Origin: Brachypodius melanocephalos
Lineage: Eukaryota; Chordata; Aves; Passeriformes; Pycnonotidae
Reading direction: 5' to 3'
DNA: 64,000 bases
NCBI GenBank assembly: GCA_013398615.1
Contig: VZSR01003807.1
Span: forward strand, 21,136,950-21,200,949
The notes under the pieces were generated by a model. That model was not told the origin of the DNA and did no database searches. It was given only the letters and a program-made list of their open reading frames with translations. Position numbers and translations under genes: made by a program. Within the stretch, counting starts at the first letter, position 1. The number at the start of each line of letters is the position of its first letter. Shown piece by piece: positions 1 through 12,200 of the stretch.

Positions 1-3000
1 CTTGTCTGACTACCTGTCATGGCTTGGGTGAGGTTCTCATGAAGCATTACACTCTGGGATAATTCAGGTAGGATTTGACGAGTTGCTTTCACTGAAAGAA
101 CAACAAATCAAGCCTTGACATGAAATACGTACTTTGCTGAGACAAAAGCACTCACGATGTCCATCAGTAACAGCTGCAACTCACTGCAAGCAAGATTTAT
201 ATCTTACTGACTGGGAAGATGCTAGTAATGTAAAATAAAGTTAGAACTCCAAACAATGTCTTGAAAGAATGGATATCTTCAGAAGTTTGAAAATTACTCT
301 TTAAGTGTTACTGAGAAATACAACAAAAACAAGGCTGAATCTACTTTCCATTACACAAATGGGTGAAAATTTCTGAGTCTGCCTGATTGCCACTGTCCTT
401 ATGTAAGTAAGGCAAATGGGGACCACCAGGTTAAGTGCATACTTTGAAATACCCAGATTTTAATACCGTATCTCACTTTTGCCACTTTGAGTTCTAGGTG
501 GACCTGTATATGTCAATATGCATAAATGTCTAACAGCAACAACACTGAGACTGAACTCCAGTGTTTCACAACTCATTTTCTGCCCTGACCTCCATATGGA
601 TTATTTCATCACCAAAAACATACTAACATGTATATTTTCTAGTTGGTATGCAATACTAGGCACCAAGACACTGTAGGCTATCTTTGCTCTTTTGCAGATC
701 CATCCATTTCGAAAAACTTAGGTTGCACATTTTTTCCCATTTTTAACCTGCACGCTAATGCCATAAAGTTAACTAAACAGTTTCCAAGCTATTGCACAAC
801 TGAACTGCACATGCATGTGAAAAAGCACTGAATGATTTATACGCTTGCCCCTATGAGGCTTCCTAAGCCGACAAATTTTACCCGGCACCTCACAAGTGCA
901 CTGGAATAGCAAGGTGTAAGATGTCCTCTCCCCAATTTACATTCGCATAGTGAGCAACATTAAAATGTCTAAAAGGTTAAGAAGCCCTTCCCCACCATCT
1001 ATTTGCCCCCCCTACAGCAGCAATAGTACTGACTATAGTGAAGGACTTTTTGCTTCTACAGGGAACTGGTACCTCACAGGCTCTCTGTAATTTTGTCACA
1101 GATGGGATGCTTTACCTACATACTCCACCCACCCTGCTGCCAATGGGGTATAAAAGTCTTGCAGCAACTCAGTAAAACACTAACCCTTTATTTTCCTGGA
1201 AGTTCTATACTGTAGACTGTGTTTGGAATCCTTACTATTTGTTTCTTCTTTTTTAAGGCTAGATTTATTTCCTGCCTGCCTCCATCCAACAGGAAACCAG
1301 AAAAAGAGCTAGTCCCATTTCACTTTCTGGCCACTATTTACCAGAGTAACTGGCCAGGACTCAGCTGCAGCTTTAAACAGAGGCCGAGGATCCACCCTAC
1401 ATGGAGGCCACCAGTCTTCACAATTCTCTTTTGTTTTATGAAAGCTAACCCTGAGCAAGTCCACCCTCTGGAGCAAATCAATTCCTACACGATCATCATG
1501 CCCTTCCCATAGCAGCAATCTTCTTCTCCCTTTTCTTCCTTCCTTGTATTGTGTGAGCAACCCCACAGAGCCATGTCACAGCTGGAACAGTTTGGATAGG
1601 ACTTCCCTTTCCTACAAGCTAAAGGGACAGAGTCACTCAGATCCCCATTCCACACCCCCAAGCTGATACATCACCATTCCTACAAAATCAGGAAGCCAAA
1701 CCAAGTAAACTTAGAGAGGTACCTGCCTTTGCTGCCATTCACATCATGTTAGTCATAGAAAACAGTATACCATTGCATCAGGATGACTAAGCTTGAGAAA
1801 ACCTTGCCCCTTCTATTTTCCAGTACAAAATATTATATCGTTTGTACTGTTCTTAATAAAAACATCACTGGGGAAAATAAGTGCTCTGCAGTCTACTCAG
1901 CAAGCTTGTAAGGAAATGGAAGTGTGATAGAATTGAAAATTTCTTTACTTTTTCATGGAATTCTAATCCAGAAACTGCACAGCCTCTCTCACAATTAAGT
2001 AAGTAAATGAGAGGAACAGCACATCCCAACAAGGCTGTCAGTGAAAATATGCATCAATCTCAAATTGAAGCAGTGAAGTAGTATCTAAGGTAAATGTGGA
2101 CTTGAACATGGAATCTAAGCCATTTCAGGTTTAATTCCAAATCTGGCCTAAACTACTGTTAAACTTCTAACTTTCCACACAGAAATCTATAGAATTTTCT
2201 TCTGAGTAAAGTCTTGAATTTTTTCTTCCTAATTGTTAACTTCCAAGTAAAATTAATTTCTTTACCTTACCAAAAATTTTTCAAGTACTTAAAAATGGAC
2301 TCAAAAATTAAATAGCCTCTTCACCACTAGGCAAATTTGTCACTTTTTATAGTATAGAAAAAGTAGTGTTTGGTTAACAAAATCCTATAGACAAGGGGTT
2401 TTTTAACTTTAAAAAAAAAGGAGCAAAAGAAACATAAGCACAAGCAGATAAAGCATACAGAAATACAGATAAACCTGGGTGGGTAAGTAATGCCCTTCTT
2501 CAGAGGAAAGCCTCCGGTTTGAATACTTCTAAAGAAATTACATCCCTTACAACTCTTAATCATTCTGACGATGTACTGACATCCTGACCATTTAAAATAC
2601 ATACTTTCCTCAAGCCTGGTTGGTTTAGATAGCAGGAAGCAAGATATTTGTACAAGAAGAAAAGAGGAATGAGGGGCCAAGAGGCCCCAGAGCAGTTGGA
2701 AGAACAGTTGTTCTGGGTGGAGAAGCAGGAATGGGGCAGGGGTGAGCTGAAGGCCTTCCCAACCCTCATTTAACTCCTTAATTTCTTTTTATTTGGGCAA
2801 CTAAACACCAACAGTTCAGTTTTCAACTAATTTAATTTTACATTCCCTGGACTGATTCCATACCTGTGCCTGGTAGCCCCTGTCAACAGCTGGTGGGAGC
2901 AGTGGGAGTGAAGGCACGCAGCAGATGATCTCCTGATGGTTCAGCCTGCCTGTGGTCCCCAATGCCAACACCACCCACAGATCAGTGAGGTGCAACACAA

Positions 3001-3579
3001 TGGCTGTGAGAGACAGCTGACAAGGAAGGCTTCTGCCTCACAGAAATCACACATTTTCAAAATTAGGTTTCAACCCCACCTCCCGCAATTTCCCATTCAT
3101 AGGACTTTACATTTCAAAATCAACTTTACTATCAACATCAGCAAACTCACGGTATCACTGTAGCCCCCACCCTTTACCCTTACCACTCACTACTAACATT
3201 AACAGTTTCATGACACCATTTATCCTCCCCTCAGGAACTCGGGCCTTTTTCCATCAGCAAAACCCTTCCTGCAACTGTTCAAAGGCGACACCATCTTTTC
3301 TATTCTCAGCATCTTGGATCTCAGAGTTGTACTGAAAATGTTCTTAGCTGTAAGAACAGCCACTCTCTTATGCTTCATTTCATAACAGTATGGCTAAGAA
3401 AGGACAGACAATTCCAGCTCTACACCTGGCAAAGACTTATCCAAACAAGAGGAAGTCATAGCTAGCCATGTAGAGTAAGCTTGAAGCTACTTCTGCACAA
3501 GGAACAAACATACCACATGCAGTGCTCATATGCTGACAGAGCAGCTAGGCCTACCCACACTAAACTAGGCAGTATTATC

Positions 3580-4090
3580 ATTCAAGAACATTGCTCAAAA
3601 CTAGTTTTCTTTAAAATTAATTTCAAAGCATTTTCATCAGTGCTGGATTTTGTAAACTGTTTCACACTTAAGTTTTGGCACAAACTGAATTCACCAAGAA
3701 GCATTCAAGACGGACTAAAAGTCTGTCATGTATCTTGTCAGCTTGAAAGACCAACTCTTGCAATCTTAGACATACTTGGGTATCATCCTGAACTGTGACA
3801 TCTGCCTGTGCAGCAGCATTTTGACACTGGCACTGCATACAACACATCGGGAGAACACAAAAAACTTTCAGAAGCTGCTTGCTGAAAATGACAGAGAAGC
3901 AGTTTAGGAGCTCCTGCAGCACATAGGCTTCTTGAATCTGATGGACCAAGTCTATCTGTCTTCTCCTCCTCCTTGGGAACACAGCCAGTTTACACTGGCT
4001 GAGGCTGCTGATTTGGTTTAGAAAACCTGTAAACCAGCAGGTTCTTTTCTCCTCCTGCACTTCTTTCTCTTTTGGAAACTTCTGCATTCT
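3580..4090 (-). pseudogene. possible decayed type I interferon-like ORF (tentative)
   Basis: A minus-strand frame opens at about 4087 and runs 139 codons to a stop near 3668. I cannot identify it securely. Read in order it shows RMQKFPKE, then AYVLQELLNCFSVIFS, then IHDRLLVRLECFL. After a frame change it shows LKKTSFEQCS, a TGA stop at 3584-3582, and MII. Type I interferons have the same order of elements: an R..F-P-x-E stretch, a V-x-E-M-L-Q-x-x-F-x-x-F-S helix, an L-x-x-Q-L-x-x-L-E-x-C-L helix and a final L-K-x-K-x-[FY]-x-x-C-A-W-x-I-[VI] block. In this reading the Trp codon of the last block has become a stop. Spacing between helices is longer than in the family, and no signal peptide or clean N-terminus is visible. 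The matches were found by eye with loose criteria, so chance is a real alternative. Confidence 0.2.
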
Positions 4091-5700
4091 TGCAAATGTC
4101 AGCTGGAGGGTGGTCGCTCACCCTGCCATCACCTCCTGGTAGGCAGTTTGCAGACGTCCCAGAAACTCAGTAGCTGGTGCTGGAGCAAGGTTTTAGATTA
4201 ATTATCCTTGCAAACACTGAGCTGCTTCTGCACTGAATGACAGTGGCCTTTCTGAGCTCTGGTTTGACTCAGAGCACAAGCAGCTCATTAACCATCAGAT
4301 GATTCAGCACTTGGTGCCTACATTTCTGCTGGCTGGTTTTCATCAGCAGACTACAGCTTTGAAGATGTATCATTTATATGATACCATCAGACACCTGACG
4401 AGACACAGGTGTCAAGGCCCTCCAGCTCCAAGCCAATACTAGTTTTATGTGATGCAGACTGCTCCTCTATTTTCCTTTTCACTATGCAGCTTTATAATCA
4501 CATTCCCCACAAAAATCCTGACTGTAACAGTCAGCATTTTTTTCCTCCACCTCTTTCAGACAGAAGTTATGCACAGAAAAGAAAGAGGTTAAAAACAAGA
4601 TCTCAGGTCACAGAAAGACTGAGGTCCTGAGCAGAGGGAAGATGATCTCCACATTTCATGCTCAGGAGAAAGCACAATTCTTGTCCCACCAAAGCTAACC
4701 ATGCACAGAATGCTGTCAAACGCAGTCTCTCCCCGCCTCCAATGATCCCTTCTCATTTACTCATGGCTACTAATCTCATTGGAGCTCCTAGAATTAAAGC
4801 ACCATAAAATCTGATGAAGAACACAGTATGGTGTTTAAATTAACTAACCCAAAGTCTTTTACTATAAGAATGACTACTCCAATAGAGTTAAAAGATTTAC
4901 AAAATAAAGCATCACTAATGAGCACACGATCAAAACTGGATTATCAAGTTTCCCTGCTTGCATGTAGAAAAAGCAGGCACTGAGGTTTCTATAAAACTTT
5001 TGCAGCCATTTTACAGGAAAAGTGAAATGCTCCCTGTGATGCAAAAATATAAGCAGCCCAGAGTGGTTAGGAGGTGAATCACTTTTTGAGCAAACCTCAG
5101 TATGCAGTTTCTGAAATAACCTGGGTTTGGTGCCATGTTTAATGGAGAGAAAGATGGGAAGTTAAGGAGGTGAAGGAGATACAGATGTAATATTACACCT
5201 GTGAGATTAAGTGTCCTGGTTCTTGCTTCCCTGTCCCAAGTTTGTGTGCTGGGTGACAGAGTGCAGAAACCCACAGCTCCCAGCTGGATGGGAAATAGTT
5301 CTTCTACACTTTTGATCCCATCCTCACTCAACACATACATGAGTCTATGGAGGGAGAACTCTGGCCTTTCAGACAATCATGCTCTTCAACCTCACCCATT
5401 AGGCATAACAAACAACAGCTCTGGGCTGCATCAATTCCTGGAGACAGGGCTTGCTGGGACCCAACTCAGGCTCTGTGGGATCCACACCAGATCCTGAGCT
5501 GTGAAAGCCACCACACCACATCCTGAGCTGCAAAATCCACAACCACTTCCATGATAACCCATCACCCATACCTATCAATTACCATTTCATCAATTTCTTT
5601 GAGTCCAAACAAATAGTCACAGAACTTTTTTGTGAATGGTAGATCGACTGGTGATAGTCAGACCATGAAGAGCCCCGAGAGCTCCGTGACTATCAGGATG

Positions 5701-5820
5701 TGAGACAGAATAGCTAAATTGAGGCAGAAGTAAAGCTACACAATTTCCCAAAGTCAGGCTCCAGATCAGCCTGAGTATTCCAGGCTTGCCTGCTAAGCTT
5801 CTGCTCCAGCCACTAAATCT
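5701..5820 (+). repeat. probable old MIR-type SINE fragment
   Basis: The stretch reads like the 3' half of an amniote MIR-type SINE. It has AAATTGAGGCAGAAGTAAAG, then CAATTTCCCAAAGTCA (compare the family's ACTTGCCCAAGGTCA), then a diverged middle, then CTCCAGCCACTAAATC, which corresponds to the usual 'ctctatccactaga' ending. Divergence is high, as expected for an element dating from before the bird radiation. I identified it from remembered consensus features only. Confidence 0.45.
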
Positions 5821-6916
5821 TTGAAAGGGATTATGCAGCAAGGTGTCAGTGATAAGAAAGACTGCATTTGACCTTTAAGGACCTTCAGATGTTACCCACA
5901 TTTTCCAATATGCTGGTTTGGTAACATGATGAGCAAAAACTCTGCAGTTGGGAGTATTTTCATCTGGCATTCCTTTTATGAATGCCTAAAACTTCAGTTG
6001 ATTTTCTGATCTATAAAGGGCTTGAAGGCAGAAGTTCAGATGGTCTTATATATTTGCATAGAAGAAAGCAGGGTGCATTAACAGAGTTTTCACTTTGCTA
6101 CTCCATTAAACATCATTTCAGGAATCACAATGAAGCCATTGTGAAGAATACAGCTTTCTTCAGTGAGAGAACACACACAGACATCAAAGGCAACATGAAT
6201 TATTTTAAGTGCTATACTTCTGCCAACATATTCCAAATTTTCAGCATGAGAGACCACTCCTCCAGAGATGTAGAGTCAGCCAGGGCAGAGATTACTATTT
6301 CTCTGACAAGAAAACAAGATCTAAACTATGCACAATGCTGCCTGGGGTTTGGTTTTCAAATTGTTTTTTGCTAATTTCAGGTACATTCTTAAATCAGGCT
6401 GATCATATCCAAAAGTAAGATCTTCTAAAATTTTCAAACAAAAGCAGGTTTTCAGCATTTAATCCTTTTGAATTTCTCGTAAGTTTTCTTTTTAATTTCC
6501 TACAAAAAATGCAAAACCTCAAAGATGAAAGGTAATTTGATTTCTAACCTATACTGGCTTTTCACTCATTCTTCCCAAAAATTCTTCTAATATAACTGAC
6601 ACGGAGATGCCTTTCTCTCTCCCCAGGATGACTCACAGGGTCCTTCCACAGCACAAAGAAAAGACAGATCACTTTTTGTTCTTGAAGAAATATCACTTCC
6701 TTGTCCTTTTCAAAAAGGAAGATAAGGCAAGAACACATTGGACTGTTATTTGTTGTATTTTGTTTCATTTTTCCCTAAGAAATTTATCAAACAACTAAAA
6801 TTCTGCCTGATCATAAAAGCATCTGTAACAACATGTCCACAGAAGTGCTCTGGGAATCAATCTCAGTCCTCAGGATCAGTATCCCTGCCCCACCTTTAAT
6901 GTACAGGAGGAAGTGT

Positions 6917-6939
6917 CCATATGGCTCTGTGCCATATGG
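6917..6939. repeat. short perfect inverted repeat
   Basis: The 9-bp arms CCATATGGC and GCCATATGG flank a 5-base loop TCTGT. They lie in the RNF217 intron with no open reading frame or other signal around them. It is probably incidental. Confidence 0.5.
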
Positions 6940-8761
6940 GTAACTTTCAACAGCTGCTGGGATCAGCTTTGCAGGTGCTTAGCAATAGTAGCGGCTCCCT
7001 TGAAGGGCATCCCTGCATACACAAATGCTAAACCCACTCCATGGCACATATACCTGCTTCCTAGGCCTGCCAGCTATTTCAGCCACCAAGCCACTGCTTC
7101 CTTTGCCAAGAGTCCAGCCTAATCCAAGCAGAAGAGTTCTTCAGCATGGCTTTAGATACCAGGTCATGTAACTTCCATTACATCACTGTAAACTGCAAGC
7201 ACCCGCAGAACATCACCCTGACACCACAATACTTGTCAGTTTCCAGCTTAAATGAAAGTCAGTATTCTGACATATGACCTCAGTGGCAGATATCGAAGTG
7301 GCTCAAATGTGCACTGACAATATAATCTAAAAATTTAGCCAGAATTTCCAGTCTACCACTTATCTACAAATCAACTCATTCTAGTCTCTGTGCATGAAGT
7401 CTCAAGAAGGCTTATTAAGTTTTCCTGAGTTTCAGTGTTACAGGAAACACACAAAACATAACTCTGACCATCCAATCCATCAGTTCCCAAGTTAAACCCT
7501 TCACTGTTACCTAAACATACCCAAAGTAGATCATAAAAACGCTACTGAGTTTACTATGAGCCAGAACAATGCTAACAGCACCAGCAAGTGCTGCATAAGC
7601 TAGCAAGGCCCAGAGAGGAGCAAGTACTTGACTTCTGGTAGCACGTGCTATTTCCAAGCAGTGAAATGTACGCTGGCCAGAAGAGGCCTGTCAACTATTT
7701 ATAGAGTGCAGGGGTAGCTGTAATCATCCATTCCTTCCCTACATGCACAGCTCAGCAGGAGCACAAACTGCCCCAGCATAGCACCAAGCCCCAACAGGTG
7801 TAAAAATACACTCCACCAAGCACATCCTAAAAGCTTCTGCTGAATAAAAGCATAAAGGTCGTTTAAGCAAAGGGTTTAGTTGGTTTTGTTTTTCCCACAC
7901 ACACCATACTTCTCCCATTCTTCTTCGTGTTTAGGGTATGACTACAGTAGCAGCAGAAACACACAAATATTCTGTGGTGCTAAACTAACTACCGAAAACA
8001 TTAGCGAAGACAGAGCTTAGTTATCAAGTTGCTGATTTTTGAAACAGCAGTTCTGACTGACAAAACAGTGATGAACATGTAAGCACCTTACATGCCAGCT
8101 ATCTGCCCAGGACGGCAAAGTCCTGTTTTCAAATTTTTTCCTCCTAAGAAGTTACTGTTTGTTTACTGTTGTTAACTGCAATTGTTCACCGACAGTCACA
8201 CACACACACACTATTCTAGTCTTGCATAACTGGCCTAAGACCAAATGCGATGTGTCTGTCCTGCGAGGAGCAGGCCGAGCGGCTGCACCAAGGGCCCGAA
8301 CATCAGCAAGCCCAAGCGGCAGCGGGCAAAATCCCCGGCTCCAGGAGCCGCTTCGGAGGCGGTTGCCAATGCTCCCAAACTCCGCTCCTTATCACTACTT
8401 CGCCTCCTCTTAAAAGAAAGCTGGTGCCGCCGGCGAAGTAACAGCGAGAGCTTGAGACACCAAAGCGAAAACCCTTGTAAAGACGGGAAGAGCCTGAAAA
8501 CGCACTAGTGACCAGCCCGACCAGCCGCATACGAACGTGGAGAGAAGCGCTTGGGAAACGAGCAGTCGCTGAATCCGCAGCTAGCATGCAGGTGGCGGCC
8601 GAACGCGTTCCGTATGGGACGGGAAAGGCTCTCTCCCGCTCCGCACCCCGTGGCCCATCCTGGCTCGCCGGCCCCGGCGCAGCGCTCACCCAGCCGGGCT
8701 GCCCGAGCATGCGGCCAAAGACCCCACCCGGCACACCCCGGCGGCGCCCGCTGGGAAGTAC

Positions 8762-8982
8762 CTGGGAGCTGAGGTACCGCCGGAGGCACTCCTCGCACAC
8801 CGCCTTCTTGCAGCAGGACAGGGGCTTGATGGGCTTCTCCTCCAGGCACACGCGGCAGCTCAGCACCAGCAGCGGCCCGAACTCGCCCGCGATCAGCCCG
8901 GAGAAGGGCTCGGGTAGCAGGTACAAGTCCACCACCTCGATGCTGCCGCCGGAGGACAGCGGGTCGTCGCCCGACACCACCC
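8762..8982 (-). CDS. RNF217: RNF217 E3 ubiquitin ligase, first coding exon (partial)
   Basis: The exon encodes 73 complete codons of RNF217, a RING-IBR-RING (RBR) E3 ubiquitin ligase. RBR enzymes pass ubiquitin from an E2 to a cysteine in RING2 before transferring it to substrate. RNF217 is membrane-anchored and has been linked to turnover of the iron exporter ferroportin. Visible residues include SSGGSIEVVDLYLLPEPFSG, a hydrophobic LLVLSCRVC stretch, EEKPIKPLSCCKKAVCEEC and LRRYLSSQ. The Cys-x2-Cys, Cys-Cys and Cys-x2-Cys groups are the first zinc ligands of RING1. The match to the mammalian protein over CRVCLE-KPIKPL-CCKKAVCEEC is near-exact. The exon ends with TCC CAG followed by GTACTT (donor at 8761-8760), in phase 0, where the mammalian exon 1 also ends. 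The upstream end is lost in the N gap, so the start codon and most of the N-terminus are missing. The rest of RING1, IBR, RING2 and the C-terminal membrane segment lie outside the window. Confidence 0.93.
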
Positions 8983-9082
8983 NNNNNNNNNNNNNNNNNN
9001 NNNNNNNNNNNNNNNNNNNNNNNNNNNNNNNNNNNNNNNNNNNNNNNNNNNNNNNNNNNNNNNNNNNNNNNNNNNNNNNNNN
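8983..9082. other. assembly gap of 100 N
   Basis: There are exactly 100 N, the customary placeholder for a gap of unknown size. It lies inside the CpG island and within RNF217 exon 1, where GC-rich sequence often fails to assemble. Open frames that appear to run through it on either strand are artefacts of translating N. The real amount of missing sequence may be larger, because the mammalian protein has a long low-complexity N-terminus ahead of the visible residues. Confidence 0.98.
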
Positions 9083-9240
9083 TAAACACGGCGTGCCAAC
9101 ACGGACGCCGGCGAGCGGCATCGGCACCCCGAGGCGTTGTCCTGGGCCCCAAGTTCTCTCCGCCTTGTGCCGGTACCTGCGGCCCGGCCGCAGAGCAGCG
9201 TCCTGTGAGTGAATTGTGAGCATCTATTAAAAATCGTCCC
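9083..9240. promoter_or_regulatory. CpG-rich flank upstream of the gap; RNF217 5' UTR or promoter
   Basis: GC- and CpG-rich sequence lies on the far side of the gap. The minus-strand translation next to the gap has no similarity that I recognise to the RNF217 N-terminus, so it is more likely 5' UTR or promoter than coding. On the plus strand, CCTGTGAGTG at about 9202-9211 offers a good splice-donor match (GT at 9205-9206). That would suit the first exon of a divergent antisense transcript, but there is no direct evidence of one. Confidence 0.5.
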
Positions 9241-12200
9241 CGAAGGAAAAAAAAAATTGTAGTGAGCATTGTCAGCTCCACTGTGAGAGCCATGCACTAA
9301 CATCAAGGCAATTGAGTGGCATTCACAAAAATAATTGAAACTGTTAACAACAGGAGTATCCACACATGTCCAAAATGGTACTTGTTTCTTCAGGTACTAT
9401 GGGGAATTAAGGGGGATGTATGCACATTCCGCTCCAAGAGTTAGCCAGCGTGCCAGTGCCTCTGCTTGAAGGTGGTATATCCAGGCCTTGACGTCATCAT
9501 TTACATAATCAGGTAGGGGAGATGTCATGGAAGTGATGCTGCAGCAACTGAGTACCTTAACATGGATTGTGCAGTTTCCATCCTGAACTTTGTGTTACTC
9601 AGGGGTTAATTCGTTGCCCTGCTTGAGAGAACAGGGTGTTGGGCTTAACTAGAGTGACAGGAGGAGATCTGCAAGTGGGGAGATGACAGTCAGGGACATC
9701 ATGGCTGTCTGCATGTCGTACCCTCAACCCCAGTGAGCTCATGATCTCAGGCTCACGCAGGGAGCAGCTCTGTGCGTTTGTCTGGCTCTATGTTTGAGCT
9801 CAGCAGTGCACTGCTCGGCCGCAGTGTCTCAGAGTGCAGCGCATTGAGGACACTGCAGCCAGTCCAGCTTTGGAGGTTCCTGTGTGGCGTTGAAGTATAT
9901 GTGCGCTCCGGGAAGGAGCTGAGCCTCCCAGAAAGCCACACAGAGAGCCTGCCCTGCCCTGCTGAAGGCTGGCAATAGAGGCACCGCAGGCTCTGTGTAG
10001 CAACTGGCAACTGCTGCTGGCTTGGGGGGCTCTTCAACTTAAAAATGCTGTATTTCTTGCAGACCCAATTAGATGTGAAAATCAGTGGGTATGAATTTGT
10101 GCAATGTCTAGTTAGACATTGTTGTGCAATGTCTAACTAGGTTCTAGTTACCCCTCCAGGAAAACAATGCAGAGGAATTATTTCTTTTAAACAGTATGTA
10201 TAACTTCTCTTATTTGAGCCTTTAGGGATTATGATCCCAAAGCTGCAAGAACCAGAATGTTGCTCCACTGTTAATTTGGAAATGTGTGTGCTAAAGCACA
10301 GCAGGGGGAAAGGGTCCTTTGGGAATTCAGGATGGCAATGATGATCATACTTAGCCGAGGGAAAACATGAAGCCAACAGGAGTTACAGAATTGCCTGTGC
10401 CCTACCAGCCTGTGGTCTAAGGACAGGTAGTTCAGTTGCCTGTGCCCAGCCATGGGTCCTGCTGGTCCTGGCTGTGAATAGTGAGCAGATGTGCCAGCCC
10501 AGCTGCTCCCTGGGTGCCCCATTCTGTCTGGGATGGTGGGATTTGCCCTGGCCCTGACTGGTGAGCAGCCCCCAAGGGGAGTCTCCCACTCTTTGACAAA
10601 CATATTAGCCAAGTCTTTGCAACAAGCCTTTGCCATATTCTATATATATTCTCTCAGGCATGTTGAAAAAGTATGAAATTATACAGTAGTAGACAGAAAA
10701 AACCTATGGGCTTGAGGTAAACATAACGTGACTTACTAGTATGTACTGATGGCCTTTCCCACTCTGCTTTTATACAGGTTTATGTTTGAGTGACATTAAG
10801 GGAGAATTTTCCCAAAAAGACCAGCCTAGTTCCAACTAGCCCCCAACAATCTGACAAAATAGGATTTTGTGTTGCATGGCCCTTGCTTATTCTGCAAGAG
10901 AGCTTGTGAGAGAAGGAGCAGTCAGTGAGGGATACTGGCTCTGTTGCTCTGTGCACTGCTGGTGGGTGCCTGGGTGCACGAAGCAGGAGTCCATACAGGG
11001 ATGAACATGTGCATCCCAAAGAGGCTGTGCTGCTGCTGACTGGCTGACAGGCTGCATGGTATGTCTTGGGCTGGCTGTTGCCCAGGTTTTGAGAAACCAC
11101 ATGTCAGATTTGCATCCAGAATGAGTCTCTTGCTAAAACCTTCTTAGTTTAAAATGTGATTTTAGATCCACACATTTTACACTCTCTGTAGAGCATGTCT
11201 AGCCTTATGGAAGATACTAAAAAGATAGCAGCATTGCTGGATTTGCATAAAATAACAGATTAAAATAAATTATCCTACAGAGATAAACCTTTTTATCACC
11301 AAACTGTTTGGTTTACAAGAACTTCATTATGTTTGAGCACAGTTGTGTAGAACTGAGCCTAGTTGCTTGAAAAATCGCTTCTCTCCCTGTGATGTACTGC
11401 CAAGTCAAACTCCACAGAGATTCACACATTTGAACATTGCAAATGAAGTATGAAGAAGCAGCTGGCAGCGCATTAATTATCTGTGAGAGATCCCCGGTTT
11501 TGGAAAGCTCTATCCAATGTTGTCCACTAGAATCTAGATTTTCTTATCGTTGGGAACACAGAAAATTCCACGATACTTTTCTTCTGTGTTGAAAAAATTG
11601 GAGGGTTTGGTTTGAATAGGTGTGTTTATGGCTGATCCTTTTACTAATGCCTGATTTTAAAATTCTACAGCTTAGAATCAGGGTAGAGACTTGTATTTTC
11701 AAACAATGAATGTAATTGACTGCTGCTATTCCAGTAATGCCCAAATTTGGGACTGTTTTGGGGGTTTTGTTATTATTGTTATTAATTATTCACACTGAAC
11801 AAAGAATTTGTGATGGCTATTGCATCTATTAGTTACATTTGTCCAAATTTTTAAAATTTTCCAGAGTATTGCCTGAAAATCTCCATCCTTGTTTTCTTTC
11901 AGTTCCTTCTTTCCTACCTTCCTTCCTTTCCTTTAATCAAAGAGCACAAGCTTATGTAAAACTTAACCAATAGAAAGTACTGGGCTATGCAACATATAGG
12001 CAAACTGCAGAACTCATTGCTACACACTGTCACAAAAGCAGTTCTGTAATTAATTACAAAACTGATTAGATACTTTCAGCAATACAGCAGAGCTAAAGCA
12101 GTCCATGCTCTTTGTGTCATCTATCTATCTTTGTGTATACTTATATATGAAAGGAGGACTTAATTTCCCAGGGCTGTAATTCCTGAGACTTCTTGAAAAT

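Larger units (their letters stand above)
1..8761 (-). other. RNF217: RNF217 intron 1, proximal part (partial)
   Basis: This is the sequence downstream (on the minus strand) of the RNF217 exon 1 splice donor at 8761-8760, so it is the 5' part of intron 1. I searched both strands for the next RNF217 exon, which should encode the rest of RING1 and the IBR and RING2 cysteine clusters, and did not see it. The intron therefore continues past the left edge. The stretch is mostly AT-leaning unique sequence. It holds a short CA run near 8196-8211, a perfect 9-bp hairpin near 6.9 kb, a probable old SINE near 5.7 kb and an unusual open minus-strand frame near 4 kb. The last 500 bases (8245-8761) are CpG-rich and belong to the promoter island. 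The remaining short open frames look like chance. Confidence 0.7.
8245..9240. promoter_or_regulatory. CpG island at the RNF217 5' end
   Basis: This is the only stretch of the window dense in CpG dinucleotides and GC-rich on both sides of a gap. It covers the proximal end of intron 1, the visible part of exon 1, the 100-N gap and about 150 bases beyond. AT-rich, CpG-poor sequence begins abruptly on both flanks (before about 8240 and after about 9235). Vertebrate housekeeping-type promoters lie in such islands, so this is the likely RNF217 promoter and first-exon region. No convincing TATA box is seen. The exact transcription start cannot be placed because the gap falls within the 5' part. A compact inverted repeat (CTGCGGCC, C, GGCCGCAG) occurs at 9177-9193. 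Confidence 0.85.

Noticed and set aside
8303..9363. Long frames crossing the N gap on both strands
   Set aside because: They exist only because N was translated as X. Apart from the RNF217 residues next to the gap they are composition artefacts of the CpG island.
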